64,000 bases of DNA, taken from contig NZ_JABBXA010000012.1 of the NCBI RefSeq assembly GCF_014161445.1, forward strand, positions 186,001-250,000. The letters run 5' to 3'. Shown here piece after piece: positions 34,899-47,595 of this stretch. The position numbers and the translations under genes are program-made. The stretch's first letter is position 1. Every line of letters starts with the position of its first letter. The stretch is from Microbispora sp. H13382. GTDB lineage: Bacteria > Actinomycetota > Actinomycetes > Streptosporangiales > Streptosporangiaceae. The notes beneath the pieces were generated by a model. That model did not search any database and was not told the origin of the DNA. It saw only the letters and a list, made by a program, of their open reading frames with translations.

Positions 34899-35399
34899 CT
34901 AGTTGCCGATGTACGGAACGGCCTCGAGGATCTCGACGGTGTTCTGCCTGCCGTTCGGCAGCGTGTACGTCGCCTTCTCCCCGATCTTCTTGCCGTTGAT
35001 CGCGGACCCGAGGGGAGAGTTCGGCGAGTAGACGTCGATCGGCGCGCCGCTCTCCTCGCGGGAGGCCAGCAGGAAGGTGACCTCCTCGTCGTCGCCGTCG
35101 AAGCGGACCGTCACGGTCATGCCGGGACCCACGACGCCCTCGGCGCGGGGAGCCTCGCCGACCCTGGCGCTGTCCAGGATCTGCCGGAGGTGGAAGATGC
35201 GGGCCTCCATCTTGCCCTGCTCGTCCTTGGCGGCGTGGTAGCCGCCGTTCTCCCTGAGGTCACCCTCTTCCCGGGCGGCTTCGATCTTCTTGGCGATATC
35301 CGTGCGACCCGGGCCCGAAAGGTACTCGTACTCCTCCTTGAGGCGGTCGTACGCCTCTTGCGTCAGCCAGGTGACGTTGTCGTTCTGGGAGACGGCCAC
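34899..35399 (-). CDS. greA: transcription elongation factor GreA
   Basis: Rescues backtracked RNA polymerase by stimulating transcript cleavage. The 166-residue protein has the N-terminal coiled coil (about 10-80) with the tip residues in AREEGDLRENGGYHAAKDEQ, and the C-terminal globular domain (SPLGSAINGKKIGEKATY). The start is GTG at 35399 behind AAGGAG. Gene order greA, DUF4307, divergent mca is shared with M. tuberculosis Rv1080c-Rv1082. Confidence 0.96.
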   Translation of the reverse strand: MAVSQNDNVTWLTQEAYDRLKEEYEYLSGPGRTDIAKKIEAAREEGDLRENGGYHAAKDEQGKMEARIFHLRQILDSARVGEAPRAEGVVGPGMTVTVRFDGDDEEVTFLLASREESGAPIDVYSPNSPLGSAINGKKIGEKATYTLPNGRQNTVEILEAVPYIGN

Positions 35400-35474
35400 G
35401 GGCTCTCCTTGTTTCCGTAAGTGACTCGAAAGGCTGTCAAGATAACGCCTTCGAACGCTTCCCCAAAGATTCCA

Positions 35475-35900
35475 CTATACGAGATCGCAGTAGTCGACAT
35501 GTACCGCTGTGGCCTGCGCGCTCGTCCTCAGCCGCTCGGTGAACTCGAGGTCCGACCGGCCCTTGGGAATGTCGACCTCACGGCTGCCGACCTCCAGGTG
35601 CTTGGTGTCGAGCGCCTGGATCCGGCACGTCGCCGCCCGGTCGGCCGGCTTGTGCACGGTGAAGGTGATCACGGCGGAATCCGGAGCACTGGCGTCGAAG
35701 GTGATGACGTCCGCGCTCACGGAAGGATTCCCGTTGGCGCGCAGCATGACGTAGCCCCATCCGCCCGCGATCACCGCCACGATCAGCGCCATCACGACGT
35801 ACGGCACCAGCCTGGCCGGCCGTGCGGGGCGGGGCGGGAAATCGTCCGGGGTGCCGAGCACCGGGCGTGTCCCCTGGCCGCCGGCCTCATCGGTGGGCAT
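35475..35900 (-). CDS. DUF4307 membrane protein
   Basis: Small membrane protein of 141 residues: acidic, Pro-rich cytoplasmic N-terminus, one helix (about 32-52, YVVMALIVAVIAGGWGYVML) and an extracytoplasmic beta domain of about 85 residues with two cysteines (ATCRIQ, VDYCDL) that may pair. It matches the DUF4307 family (Rv1081c type). The frame is open to 36002, but the ATG at 35900 follows GGGAG and starts the conserved part. Function unknown; the tight link with mca and greA is conserved across actinobacteria. Confidence 0.85.
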   Translation of the reverse strand: MPTDEAGGQGTRPVLGTPDDFPPRPARPARLVPYVVMALIVAVIAGGWGYVMLRANGNPSVSADVITFDASAPDSAVITFTVHKPADRAATCRIQALDTKHLEVGSREVDIPKGRSDLEFTERLRTSAQATAVHVDYCDLV

Positions 35901-36038
35901 CGCGGAATCTCCCTGAGGATTGTCGGTGTTGTGCGAGACGATCGTCCCCACAAGTCGACCGTGGCGTGACGCGGGCCAGCCGGGTCCGGAACGCACGGTC
36001 ACTTAGAAGCTAACCTCTTTCCGTAGCCAGAGGACACC

Positions 36039-36932
36039 ATGAGGAGAGCCGTGAGTGCACCGTTGAGACTGATGGCCGTGCACGCGCACCCAGACGACGA
36101 GTCGAGCAAGGGCGCCGCCACGATGGCCCGCTACGTCGCGGAGGGCGTGGAGGTCCTCGTCGTCACGTGTACGGGCGGTGAACGCGGCTCGATCCTCAAC
36201 CCCAAGATGGACCGGCCCGACATCCTCGAGAACATGGGCGAGGTGCGCCGCCAGGAGATGGAGAAGGCGCGCGAGATCCTCGGCGTGCAGCAGCGTTTCC
36301 TCGGCTTCGTCGACTCCGGGCTGCCGGAGGACGAGAACGAGCCGCTGCCCGAGGGGTGCTTCGCGCTGCAGCCGCTCGAAGCGGCCTCCGCGCCGCTCGT
36401 CGCCGCCGTCCGGGAGTTCCGGCCGCACGTGATCCTCACGTACGACGACAACGGCGGCTACCCGCACCCCGACCACATCATGACCAACCGGGTGTCGATC
36501 GAGGCGTTCGAGGCGGCGGGCGACCCCGACCGCTACCCGGGCACGGGCGAGCCGTGGCAGCCGCTGAAGCTCTACTACCACATGGGCTTCACGCGGGAGC
36601 GGTTCGAGGCGCTGCACAACGCGATGACCGAGCGCGACATGGGCTCGCCGTACGCCGACTGGATCGCGCGGTGGGAGGACCGGCCGCAGAAGTGGGAGGT
36701 CACCACCAAGGTCCCGTGCGCGGACTACTTCGAGATCCGCGACCTCGCCCTGCTCGCGCACGCCACCCAGGTGGACCCCGACGGGTTCTGGTTCGTCTGC
36801 CCCCGTGAGCTCCAGCAGGAGATCTGGCCGACCGAGGACTACCACCTCGCGCGGTCGCTCGTGGACACCGCACTGCCGGAGGACGACCTGTTCGCGGGGA
36901 TCCACGCCGAGGTCACCCCTGCCTGCTCGTAA
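36039..36932 (+). CDS. mca: mycothiol S-conjugate amidase Mca
   Basis: Zinc amidase that cleaves mycothiol conjugates of toxins, freeing a mercapturate for export; cytosolic. The 297-residue protein has the metal site HAHPDDE (H17, D20) and GYPHPDHIMTN, plus the KVPCADYFEIRD segment and the TQVDPDGFWF block that separates Mca from the related deacetylase MshB. ATG at 36039 follows AGAGGA; a GTG at 36051 preceded by AGGAGAG is an alternative start. Its presence shows mycothiol metabolism, hence an actinobacterium. Confidence 0.95.
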   Translation: MRRAVSAPLRLMAVHAHPDDESSKGAATMARYVAEGVEVLVVTCTGGERGSILNPKMDRPDILENMGEVRRQEMEKAREILGVQQRFLGFVDSGLPEDENEPLPEGCFALQPLEAASAPLVAAVREFRPHVILTYDDNGGYPHPDHIMTNRVSIEAFEAAGDPDRYPGTGEPWQPLKLYYHMGFTRERFEALHNAMTERDMGSPYADWIARWEDRPQKWEVTTKVPCADYFEIRDLALLAHATQVDPDGFWFVCPRELQQEIWPTEDYHLARSLVDTALPEDDLFAGIHAEVTPACS

Positions 36933-36941
36933 GCTGGGGGC

Positions 36942-37109
36942 GTGGATGCAAGCAGCTACGGGCCGGGTCTCCTGGGTTTCCTCGTCGTCGCCGCGATCGG
37001 CGTGGCCCTGTTCCTCCTTCTGAAGAACATGAACAAGCAGATGCGGAAGATCCAGGTGCCGCACGACGGCCGCGAGGACGAACGTCGCGGGAACGAGCCC
37101 GAGGCGTGA
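36942..37109 (+). CDS. 55-residue single-helix membrane protein (Rv1083-like position)
   Basis: Small gene 9 bp after mca: GTG at 36942 preceded by GGGGG. The product has a short N-terminus (MDASSYGPG), one membrane helix (about 10-28, LLGFLVVAAIGVALFLLL) and a charged basic/acidic tail (KNMNKQMRKI, GREDERRGNEPEA). Its stop overlaps the start of the next gene by 4 bp (GTGA), supporting translation. In M. tuberculosis a small membrane protein, Rv1083, follows mca in the same way. Role unknown. Confidence 0.78.
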   Translation: MDASSYGPGLLGFLVVAAIGVALFLLLKNMNKQMRKIQVPHDGREDERRGNEPEA

Positions 37110-37423
37110 GCACGGACGCGCGGGTGGCCCACAACGCCGCCGCGTCGCGCTACGAGATCCTGTTCGACGACACGCTCGCCGGGTTCGCGCAGTACCGGCT
37201 GCGGGGCGGCTCGATGGTCTTCACGCACACCGAGGTGCGCGACGAGTTCGAGGGCCGCGGGCTGGGCGGCAGGCTGGTCGGCGCGGCCTTGGACGGAGCA
37301 CGGGCGGCCGGCCTGCGGGTCGTGCCGCTGTGCTCGTTCGTGGCCTGGTACATCGAGAAGCACCCGGAATACCGCGGCCTGGTGGACAACGACTACCGCG
37401 GCCTCGTCGACACGCCGGAATAG
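37106..37423 (+). CDS. GNAT-like N-acetyltransferase (YidJ type)
   Basis: Compact acetyltransferase-like protein of 105 residues. The acetyl-CoA loop is in EFEGRGLGGRLVGAALDGARAAGLRVVPLCSFVAWYIEKHPEY, matching the short GNAT_2/YidJ group (COG2388). The N-terminal half has the expected beta strands (GFAQYRLRGGSMVFTHTEV). Starts with GTG at 37106 overlapping the stop of the small membrane gene, so mca, the small gene and this form an operon. Substrate unknown. Confidence 0.85.
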   Translation: MSTDARVAHNAAASRYEILFDDTLAGFAQYRLRGGSMVFTHTEVRDEFEGRGLGGRLVGAALDGARAAGLRVVPLCSFVAWYIEKHPEYRGLVDNDYRGLVDTPE

Positions 37424-37512
37424 GCCGGGACGGCGCCCGGCCCGCCGGTCGGCCGGGCGGCCCTGGACCGTCAGTCGGGTACGCGGAAACGCCGGCCGGG
37501 TACGGGGGACCG

Positions 37513-38676
37513 TCAGTCGGGCAGCGCGGGGCCTGAGGACCAGGCGCGTTCCAGCGCCTTGGGCAGGCCCCACCAGCCCAGCGGGGTCAGCACCTCGGAC
37601 CGGTCCACGATGCCGAGGTGCGCCCACAGCGGCGTCACCGCCGTGAACAGCATCTCCGTCGCCTCAAGGTCCTCCGGCTCGTCCGGGTCCACGTCGACGT
37701 CCTCGGAGTCGGCGATGAACCTGGCGATCCGCTCGGGCGAGGCGAGCACCCCCGGGCCGTACCGGACCAGGGTGATCACCGACGCGAGCCAGTCGGCGTG
37801 GTGGATGGCGCACAGCGAGGCCAGTATGGAGTCCTCGTGGCTGAGCTCGCCCTCCATGTCGAAGAACCGGGCGGCGTCCTCCTCGTCCGGCAGGTCCGAG
37901 ATGGGCGCGGCGATTCCGGCCGCGACGGTGAGCCACAGGTCCTCGTCCCCTTCGGGCAGGTCGCCGTCCTCCAGACCGGCGCAGGCGCGCAGCACGTTCC
38001 CCGGGTAGCCGGGCCGGGTCAGCGTCACGCGCAGCCGCCGGGCGGCCGAGCGGAGGTCGGCCTCGGGGAAGGGCGGCTCCGGCAGGTCGTCGAGCACCCG
38101 CCGCAGCTCGCTGAGCGCGAACGCCTCCTCCTCGTCCCAGGCGGCGTACAGCTCCCGGTCCTGCTCGTCGTTGACCACGACGCCCGGCACCCGGCCGTCC
38201 GGCAGCGGGGTGCCGAGCCAGTGCTCCTGGAGCTCCTCGTAGGCGTGCCGGGCGGCGGAGTCGCCGGCGGCCAGCGCGTCCGCGTCGATCTCTCCGGCCG
38301 CCAGCCTCTCCTCCAGGAACTCGACCAGCCGCTCGTACATCTCCGTGGCCACCGGGCCGCGCTCGCTCTCCTCGGGCCACAGGAAGTAGCTGCGGGTGAG
38401 CATGATCGGCTCGGTGCCGCTGGACTCCAGCCAGCGCTGCACGTCGCCGACCGTCGCGACGCCGGACTCGATGCTCGTCAGCACGGCCTTGGCCGAATCC
38501 CAGAACACGGGCGACAGCGGATTGCCCGCCGCGAGCAGCTGCCGCCGCAGGTCGGGAAGGGCGACCAGGGCCTGTCCGGACGGAACGGCCAGCAGCACCC
38601 GCGCGACGTCGCGCCGCGTCATGACGGCCGCGGGGCGTCCCGAGTGCCTGACAGCGAAGTCCAGATTCAAGCCCAC
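37513..38676 (-). CDS. conserved hypothetical acidic protein
   Basis: Protein of 387 residues that I do not recognise. It is markedly acidic (runs such as DVDVDPDEPEDLEATE and EEEAFALSELRRVLDDLPEPPFPEADL), has no signal peptide and no membrane helix, and appears mainly helical, so it is probably cytosolic. It is transcribed divergently from the DUF255 gene. The frame stays open for another 2 kb upstream, but that part is the antisense of the DUF255 gene; the GTG at 38676 with AGGA upstream is the last sensible start. No catalytic motif is evident. Confidence 0.7.
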   Translation of the reverse strand: MGLNLDFAVRHSGRPAAVMTRRDVARVLLAVPSGQALVALPDLRRQLLAAGNPLSPVFWDSAKAVLTSIESGVATVGDVQRWLESSGTEPIMLTRSYFLWPEESERGPVATEMYERLVEFLEERLAAGEIDADALAAGDSAARHAYEELQEHWLGTPLPDGRVPGVVVNDEQDRELYAAWDEEEAFALSELRRVLDDLPEPPFPEADLRSAARRLRVTLTRPGYPGNVLRACAGLEDGDLPEGDEDLWLTVAAGIAAPISDLPDEEDAARFFDMEGELSHEDSILASLCAIHHADWLASVITLVRYGPGVLASPERIARFIADSEDVDVDPDEPEDLEATEMLFTAVTPLWAHLGIVDRSEVLTPLGWWGLPKALERAWSSGPALPD

Positions 38677-38853
38677 GTCCTGTGAGCCTACGCCGGGACG
38701 CGCCGGAACACATCCCCGCGGTCTTCCGCGCGTTCTCCCGACATGACAAACAGCTCCACCCGGGAAAACAGACCATCCCGCATCACGGCGAGCGGCCCCG
38801 GAGCCAATCCGCACCCAGATCGTCCTTTTCCGACGGTGTGAGAGGCTGGCCCT

Positions 38854-40851
<1,998 letters not shown>

Positions 40852-40852
40852 A

Positions 40853-40936
40853 AGCGGCGGGCGCCCTCAGGCGTGGCCGCGGACCTTCCGCGGCGACTTC
40901 CCCGTCCTCGCCGAAGGGTCACGGTCGCCCGCCGCT
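40853..40936. terminator. nested inverted repeats between convergent genes
   Basis: An outer perfect 11-bp pair, AGCGGCGGGCG (40853-40863) with CGCCCGCCGCT (40926-40936), encloses an inner 7-bp hairpin GCCGCGG/CCGCGGC (40876-40894). It lies in the gap between DUF255 and PBP genes and can act in both directions. Confidence 0.5.
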
Positions 40937-40956
40937 GGAGTGCCCGGCTGAAGCCG

Positions 40957-43422
40957 TCAGCGGGCGGGAACCTGCGCGACCGGGAGCTGGGGCCCGGGGA
41001 TCTGCGCGAGCGGGCCGGTCTGGTCACCATGACCGTCCTGGCCGGTCTGGGTCTGGCCGGTCCGCCTGGCGTCGGGCCCCGTGACGGCGCCCGGGGCCCT
41101 TCTGGCGCCCGTGCCCGTGGCGCCCGCGTCGGATCTGCCGTTCCCCGTCCCGGGGGCGGCGTCCGCGGGACCCGTGTCGCGGGCACGGGCCGCGCCGGCC
41201 GGGCCTGGCACGCCGTCGGTTCCGTTCGCGCCGCCTCTCGGGCCGGTGTCGGGGTCCTGGCCGGTCGTGCCCTGCTGCTCCTCCTCCGCGTCCGTGGTCG
41301 CGCCGGGCACGCCCTGGTCCGGCACCGCCGCTCCACCCGGGCCGTACGGTCCGTAGGGGGGCCCATACGGCCCGTCGGCACCGGGCGGGCCCGACGGGTA
41401 GGGACCGGACGGGTAGGCGGTGGGAACGCCGCTCGGCTGGGGCATGGCCATGCCGTAGGTGTCCCAGTTGTAGGGGTTCCACGTGACCGGGTCGGGGAAC
41501 TCCCGGACCGGCTTGCCCTCCATGGCGGTGCTCATGAAGGTCTTCCAGATCTCGGCGGGCAGCGTGCCGCCGTACAGCTCGCCGTAGCCGGGAACGGTCA
41601 CCGGCTTGTTGTCGTCGCGGAACATGTCGACCGCGACGGCCAGCTGGGGGACGTAGCCGGAGAACCAGACCGCGGCGGACTCGTCGGTGGTGCCGGTCTT
41701 GCCCGCCACCGGGCGGTCCCACAGGCCCGCGGCGCTGCCGGTGCCGCTGCGCACCACCTGCTCCAGCGCGTACGTCGTGTCGGCGGCGGTGTTCTCGCTG
41801 AAGGCGCGGGTGCCGGCTGGGGCGAACCTGCGGGTGAGTCCGGTGCCGTCGGTGACCGCCCGGATCACGTGCGGCTCGTGGTGGATGCCCCCGGCGGCGA
41901 ACGTGGCGAACCCGGAGGCCTGCTGCACGGCGCTCACCGACGCCACGCCGAGGGGCAGCGTGGCGGCGCCCTGGTGCGGGGCGAGTTGCGCCGCGGGGAT
42001 CCCGGCGGCCCGCGCTGCCGCGACGACCTTGTCGACGCCGATCCGCTGGCCCAGGTCCACGAAGGCGGTGTTGACCGAGTACTGCGTCGCCTCGAGCAGC
42101 GTGATCGCCGAGCCGTACGACTTGCCGCCGGAGTTGGGGATGTCGGTGGAGCCGACGCGGATGGGCGAGTTGCCGTAGACCAGCGTGTCGAGCCCGTACC
42201 CGGCTTCGAGCGCGGCGGCCAGCGTGTAGGGCTTGAAGGTCGAGCCGGCCTGGACCTTGGCGGAGAAGGCGTTGTCGTACTGGTTGGTCTCGTAACGTCC
42301 GCCGTAGAAGGCGACGACCTCGCCCGTCGCGGGATCGACGGCCGCCAGGCCGGTGCGGACCTTCTTGGGGGTGTCGTCCGGCAGGACCGACTTGACCGCC
42401 TGCTGGGCCTGTGCCATCAGCTTCTTGTCGAACGTCGTGGTGACCTTCAGCCCGCCGTGGTTGATGTCCTCGTCGGTGAAGCCGAGCCGGTTCAGCTCGG
42501 CGCGCACCTGCGCCAGCATGTAGCCGTTCTGGCCGCCGAGGGACAGCGGCGCGCGCTGCTTGGCGAGCGTGGGGAACACCAGCGCGCCGGCCTCATCGCG
42601 GCTGATCGCGCCGATCTCGCGCATGCCGCGGACCACCGACGCCCACCTGGCCTTCACCGCGTCGAGCGCGGCCCCGGCCGGGTTGGCGAAACGGGTGGGC
42701 TGCTGGATCACGGCGGCGAGGTAGGCGCCTTCGGCCGCCGTCAGGTTCTGCACGTCCTTGTCGAAGTAGGCCCGCGCGGCGGCCTGGACGCCGTACGCGC
42801 CCCGGCCGAAGTAGATGGTGTTGAGGTAGCGCTCCAGCACCCAGTCCTTCGGCTTGGAACGATCCACCTTCAGCGCGATCATGACCTCTTTGAGCTTGCG
42901 CGCGATGGATCGTTCCTGGCCGAGGCCGCTGTAGTAGTTGCGGACCATCTGCTGGGTGATGGTCGAGCCGCCCTGGAGCTGGCGGCCGGTGATCGTCGAC
43001 CACACCGCGCGGGCCGTACCTGGCAGGGAGACGCCCTGGTCCTGATAGAACGTCCGGTTCTCCGCCGCGATCACCGCGCTTCTGACGACCTGCGGGACCT
43101 GCGTGAGCGGCACGTTCTTGCGGTTGACGCCCTCGGTGGCGAGGACGGTCTTGCCGTCCCGGTAGTAGATCACCGAGCCCTGGGCCGTCGCCAGTTCCTG
43201 GGTGCTGTCCGGGATGGGGGTCAGCGCCCACACCACGGCGAGGAACACGACGAACCCGGCGATTCCGGTGGCCAGACTCACGAGCAGGACGCGCGGCAGC
43301 CGTCTTCGCCGGCGAGGCGCCGGCGCGCGGCCGTCCTCGCCGCCTCCCCCGTTCGGGCCGCCGAGTGACGCCTGCGGATCCACGGCGCCCTCCTCGATCG
43401 GGCCCTCCTCGGCGCTGTCCAC
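40957..43422 (-). CDS. bifunctional penicillin-binding protein (class A PBP)
   Basis: Peptidoglycan synthase of 821 residues. Cytoplasmic acidic/Gly-rich N-terminus, one helix (about 45-70, VLLVSLATGIAGFVVFLAVVW), glycosyltransferase family 51 (about 90-260, AAENRTFYQDQGVS, GGSTITQQMVRN, ERYLNTIYFGRGAYG) and transpeptidase (about 330-600, active site STFKPYT, SVN, KTGTTDES). A Pro/Gly-rich extracellular tail of about 170 residues follows, ending in QLPVAQVPAR. The frame is open to 43557; GTG at 43422 with GGGGG seven bases upstream is chosen. Works at the outer face of the membrane. Confidence 0.94.
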   Translation of the reverse strand: MDSAEEGPIEEGAVDPQASLGGPNGGGGEDGRAPAPRRRRRLPRVLLVSLATGIAGFVVFLAVVWALTPIPDSTQELATAQGSVIYYRDGKTVLATEGVNRKNVPLTQVPQVVRSAVIAAENRTFYQDQGVSLPGTARAVWSTITGRQLQGGSTITQQMVRNYYSGLGQERSIARKLKEVMIALKVDRSKPKDWVLERYLNTIYFGRGAYGVQAAARAYFDKDVQNLTAAEGAYLAAVIQQPTRFANPAGAALDAVKARWASVVRGMREIGAISRDEAGALVFPTLAKQRAPLSLGGQNGYMLAQVRAELNRLGFTDEDINHGGLKVTTTFDKKLMAQAQQAVKSVLPDDTPKKVRTGLAAVDPATGEVVAFYGGRYETNQYDNAFSAKVQAGSTFKPYTLAAALEAGYGLDTLVYGNSPIRVGSTDIPNSGGKSYGSAITLLEATQYSVNTAFVDLGQRIGVDKVVAAARAAGIPAAQLAPHQGAATLPLGVASVSAVQQASGFATFAAGGIHHEPHVIRAVTDGTGLTRRFAPAGTRAFSENTAADTTYALEQVVRSGTGSAAGLWDRPVAGKTGTTDESAAVWFSGYVPQLAVAVDMFRDDNKPVTVPGYGELYGGTLPAEIWKTFMSTAMEGKPVREFPDPVTWNPYNWDTYGMAMPQPSGVPTAYPSGPYPSGPPGADGPYGPPYGPYGPGGAAVPDQGVPGATTDAEEEQQGTTGQDPDTGPRGGANGTDGVPGPAGAARARDTGPADAAPGTGNGRSDAGATGTGARRAPGAVTGPDARRTGQTQTGQDGHGDQTGPLAQIPGPQLPVAQVPAR

Positions 43423-43488
43423 GCTGTGACCCCCGATAAGTCCGATACCCCCGCTACGCCCGTTTGTGCCCCTGAGCTGGGCGGATAG

Positions 43489-45252
<1,764 letters not shown>

Positions 45253-45374
45253 TCTCAGGTCGTGGCCGGCGGATCAAGCCCTGCACGGTCGCGACGGGCA
45301 GCATTTGCCAGACACTCCCCAGCCTTTGCGCCTGCCCGGCTTTGACCGAAGGGCGGCGGGGTGACCATTCAGCC

Positions 45375-45881
45375 ATGGGAACACCGCCGCCTCCGGGAAG
45401 CCCGTACGAGGAACCGAGGAGTCCCTGGACACCCCCGCCCTTCGGGCAGACGGCGCCGCGGCTCGCCGGCCGCTGGCGCCGCCTGTTCGCCGGGATCCTG
45501 GACGCCGTGCTCATCGGGCTCGTCACCTCGCCGCTCACCTGGGACGACTGGCGGGTCGTGTACGAGGGCACGACGGGGGCCGTGGCCCGGTTCCCGGTCG
45601 GCAACGGTCTCCTCGTCGGGCTGATCGGGTTCCTCTACTACTGGCTGCTCCAGTCGTTCTGGAACGGCCAGACGGTGGGCAAGAGGCTGTTCGGCATGCG
45701 CGTGGTGCGGGAGACCGGTGAGCCGGCCGGCCCCGGGCCGATCGCGGTGCGGCAGGCGGTGGAGATCGTGCTGGGCTGGTTGTTCTGCCTCGGGCTGGTG
45801 AACCTCGCGTGGATCCTGTTCGACCGCAGGAAGCAGGCCCTGCACGACAAGGCCGCCCAGACGCTCGTCGTGGACGCCTGA
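45375..45881 (+). CDS. RDD family membrane protein
   Basis: Membrane protein of 168 residues: a Pro-rich N-terminus (PPPPGSPYEEPRSPWTPPPFG), then the RDD domain with helices at about 45-65, 85-105 and 130-155 and the conserved RLAGRWRRLFAGILDAVLIG and GQTVGKRLFGMRVV segments. The family is implicated in transport of small solutes or ions in a few cases; role here unknown. ATG at 45375. Transcribed after hpd but with a 120-bp gap that may carry its own promoter. Confidence 0.88.
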   Translation: MGTPPPPGSPYEEPRSPWTPPPFGQTAPRLAGRWRRLFAGILDAVLIGLVTSPLTWDDWRVVYEGTTGAVARFPVGNGLLVGLIGFLYYWLLQSFWNGQTVGKRLFGMRVVRETGEPAGPGPIAVRQAVEIVLGWLFCLGLVNLAWILFDRRKQALHDKAAQTLVVDA

Positions 45882-45977
45882 GACGGCCGCCCCCGCGGCG
45901 CAACCCCTGCGAGCAGGTAAAACACGCGGCGTCAGTACCCGGACCACCTCGCCGCCTCGCATAGAGTTGCCAGACAT

Positions 45978-47468
45978 ATGGCCACGCATCGTCTTCCTCC
46001 GTTCTCCAGGCCGACCAGGACGCCGACCGGCAGGCCGATCACCGCCCTGATCTGCGCGGTGGCCGTCGGAGCCGCCGCGGCCTGCGCGCCGTCCCAGGGC
46101 GCGGTCGCGCCGTCCCCGGCCGCGGCCGCCCCCGCGTCAGCGGGTGTGGGCCAGTCGACCGGCACGCTGGGCGCCCCCGGCATCGGCGACCCCGACTTCC
46201 CCGGCGACGGCAACGGCGGCTACGACGTCCGGCACTACGACCTCCGCCTGTCGTACGACCCGTCGTCCAGGAAACTCGCGGGCAGCGCCACGATCGAGGC
46301 GAAGGCCGTGCAGGACCTCACGTCGTTCGACCTGGACCTGCACGGGCTCACCGTGAGCCGCGTGTCGGTGGACGGCGCGGCGGCCTCGTTCAGCCGCAGC
46401 AAGGACGAGCTCGTGATCGAGCCGGCCCGGCGGATCCGGAACGGCGACGGGTTCGCGGTCACGGTCGACTACTCCGGCGTGCCGGAACCGATGCACGACT
46501 CCGCCAACCTCGGCCGGTACGGCTTCATCGCCACCCCGGACGGGGCGTTCGTCACGTGCGAGCCGAACGGCGCGAAGACCTGGTTCCCGTCGAACGACCA
46601 TCCCGCCGACAAGGCGACCTACGACTTCCAGATCACCGTGCCCGAAGGGCTGACCGCGATCGCCAACGGCGAGATGGCCGGGACGCCGCGGACCGCTGCG
46701 GGCAAGACGACGTTCGTCTGGCGGGAGAAGCACCCGATGGCGAGCTACCTCGCCACGATGACGACCGGCAAGTTCCAGGTCCGCACCGGCACGAGCGAGA
46801 AGGGCCTGCCGATCTACGCCGCCGTCGCCGACTCCTTCCGCGGCTCGCTGGACACCCTCTTCACGCAGACCGGGAAGATCACCGACTACTGGTCGACCGT
46901 CTTCGGGCCGTACCCCTTCTCCTCCACCGGCGGCGTGATCGACGACTACGCGGCGGGGTACGCGCTGGAGAACCAGACCAAGCCCATCTACGGCGGCTTC
47001 TCGCCCGAGCCCGCGATCATCGCGCACGAGCTCGCCCACCAGTGGTTCGGCGACAGCCTGAGCATCGGGCGCTGGCGGGACCTGTGGCTGAACGAGGGCT
47101 TCGCGACGTACGCCGAATGGCTCTGGGCGGAGCACACCGGCCAGTACACGGCCGATTCGGCCTTCCGGCGCTACTACGAGAACGCGGCGGACCCGATGTG
47201 GACCTATCCCCCGGGCGCGGCCCGCGCCGACGACCTGTTCAGCGCCGCCGTCTACAACCGCGGCGCCATGACGCTGCACGCGCTGCGCCGGGAGATCGGC
47301 GACCAGAAGTTCTTCCCGCTGATCAGGGCGTGGGCCGACGCCCACAGGCACGGCAACGTCACCACGCAGGAGTTCGTCGCGCTGGCCGAGCGCGTCTCGG
47401 GCAAGGACCTCAAGGGATTGTTCGACGCCTGGCTGTTCCAGCCGAAGCGTCCCGCCCCGGTCACCTGA
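45978..47468 (+). CDS. M1 family metallopeptidase (lipoprotein)
   Basis: Exported zinc aminopeptidase-like enzyme of 496 residues. A signal sequence ends in AVGAAAAC, fitting a lipobox, so the protein is probably attached to the outer membrane face. Zinc site HELAHQW (H350, H354) and NEGFATYAEW (E373); the exopeptidase loop reads YALENQTKPIY in place of GAMEN. The N-terminal beta domain begins DVRHYDLRLSYD. It lacks the large C-terminal helical domain of full-length PepN, as is common in secreted actinobacterial members. ATG at 45978; TAGAGT at 45962 may be a minus 10 box. Confidence 0.93.
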   Translation: MATHRLPPFSRPTRTPTGRPITALICAVAVGAAAACAPSQGAVAPSPAAAAPASAGVGQSTGTLGAPGIGDPDFPGDGNGGYDVRHYDLRLSYDPSSRKLAGSATIEAKAVQDLTSFDLDLHGLTVSRVSVDGAAASFSRSKDELVIEPARRIRNGDGFAVTVDYSGVPEPMHDSANLGRYGFIATPDGAFVTCEPNGAKTWFPSNDHPADKATYDFQITVPEGLTAIANGEMAGTPRTAAGKTTFVWREKHPMASYLATMTTGKFQVRTGTSEKGLPIYAAVADSFRGSLDTLFTQTGKITDYWSTVFGPYPFSSTGGVIDDYAAGYALENQTKPIYGGFSPEPAIIAHELAHQWFGDSLSIGRWRDLWLNEGFATYAEWLWAEHTGQYTADSAFRRYYENAADPMWTYPPGAARADDLFSAAVYNRGAMTLHALRREIGDQKFFPLIRAWADAHRHGNVTTQEFVALAERVSGKDLKGLFDAWLFQPKRPAPVT

Positions 47469-47488
47469 CCGTCCACACCGGGGGACGG
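47469..47488. terminator. hairpin after the M1 peptidase gene
   Basis: CCGTCC and GGACGG form a 6-bp stem with an 8-nt loop directly after the peptidase stop codon, before the convergent ilvA gene. The remainder up to 47595 shows nothing else. Confidence 0.35.
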
Positions 47489-47595
47489 CCCTCGCTCCAC
47501 TCCGGTCACCCGGCCGGCCGATGGACCGCGAGATTCCAGCCGATGTCCACGGCGTCGCCCGGCCTCAGGTTCGGCCCCTGGCCGCCGCGGCCCGA

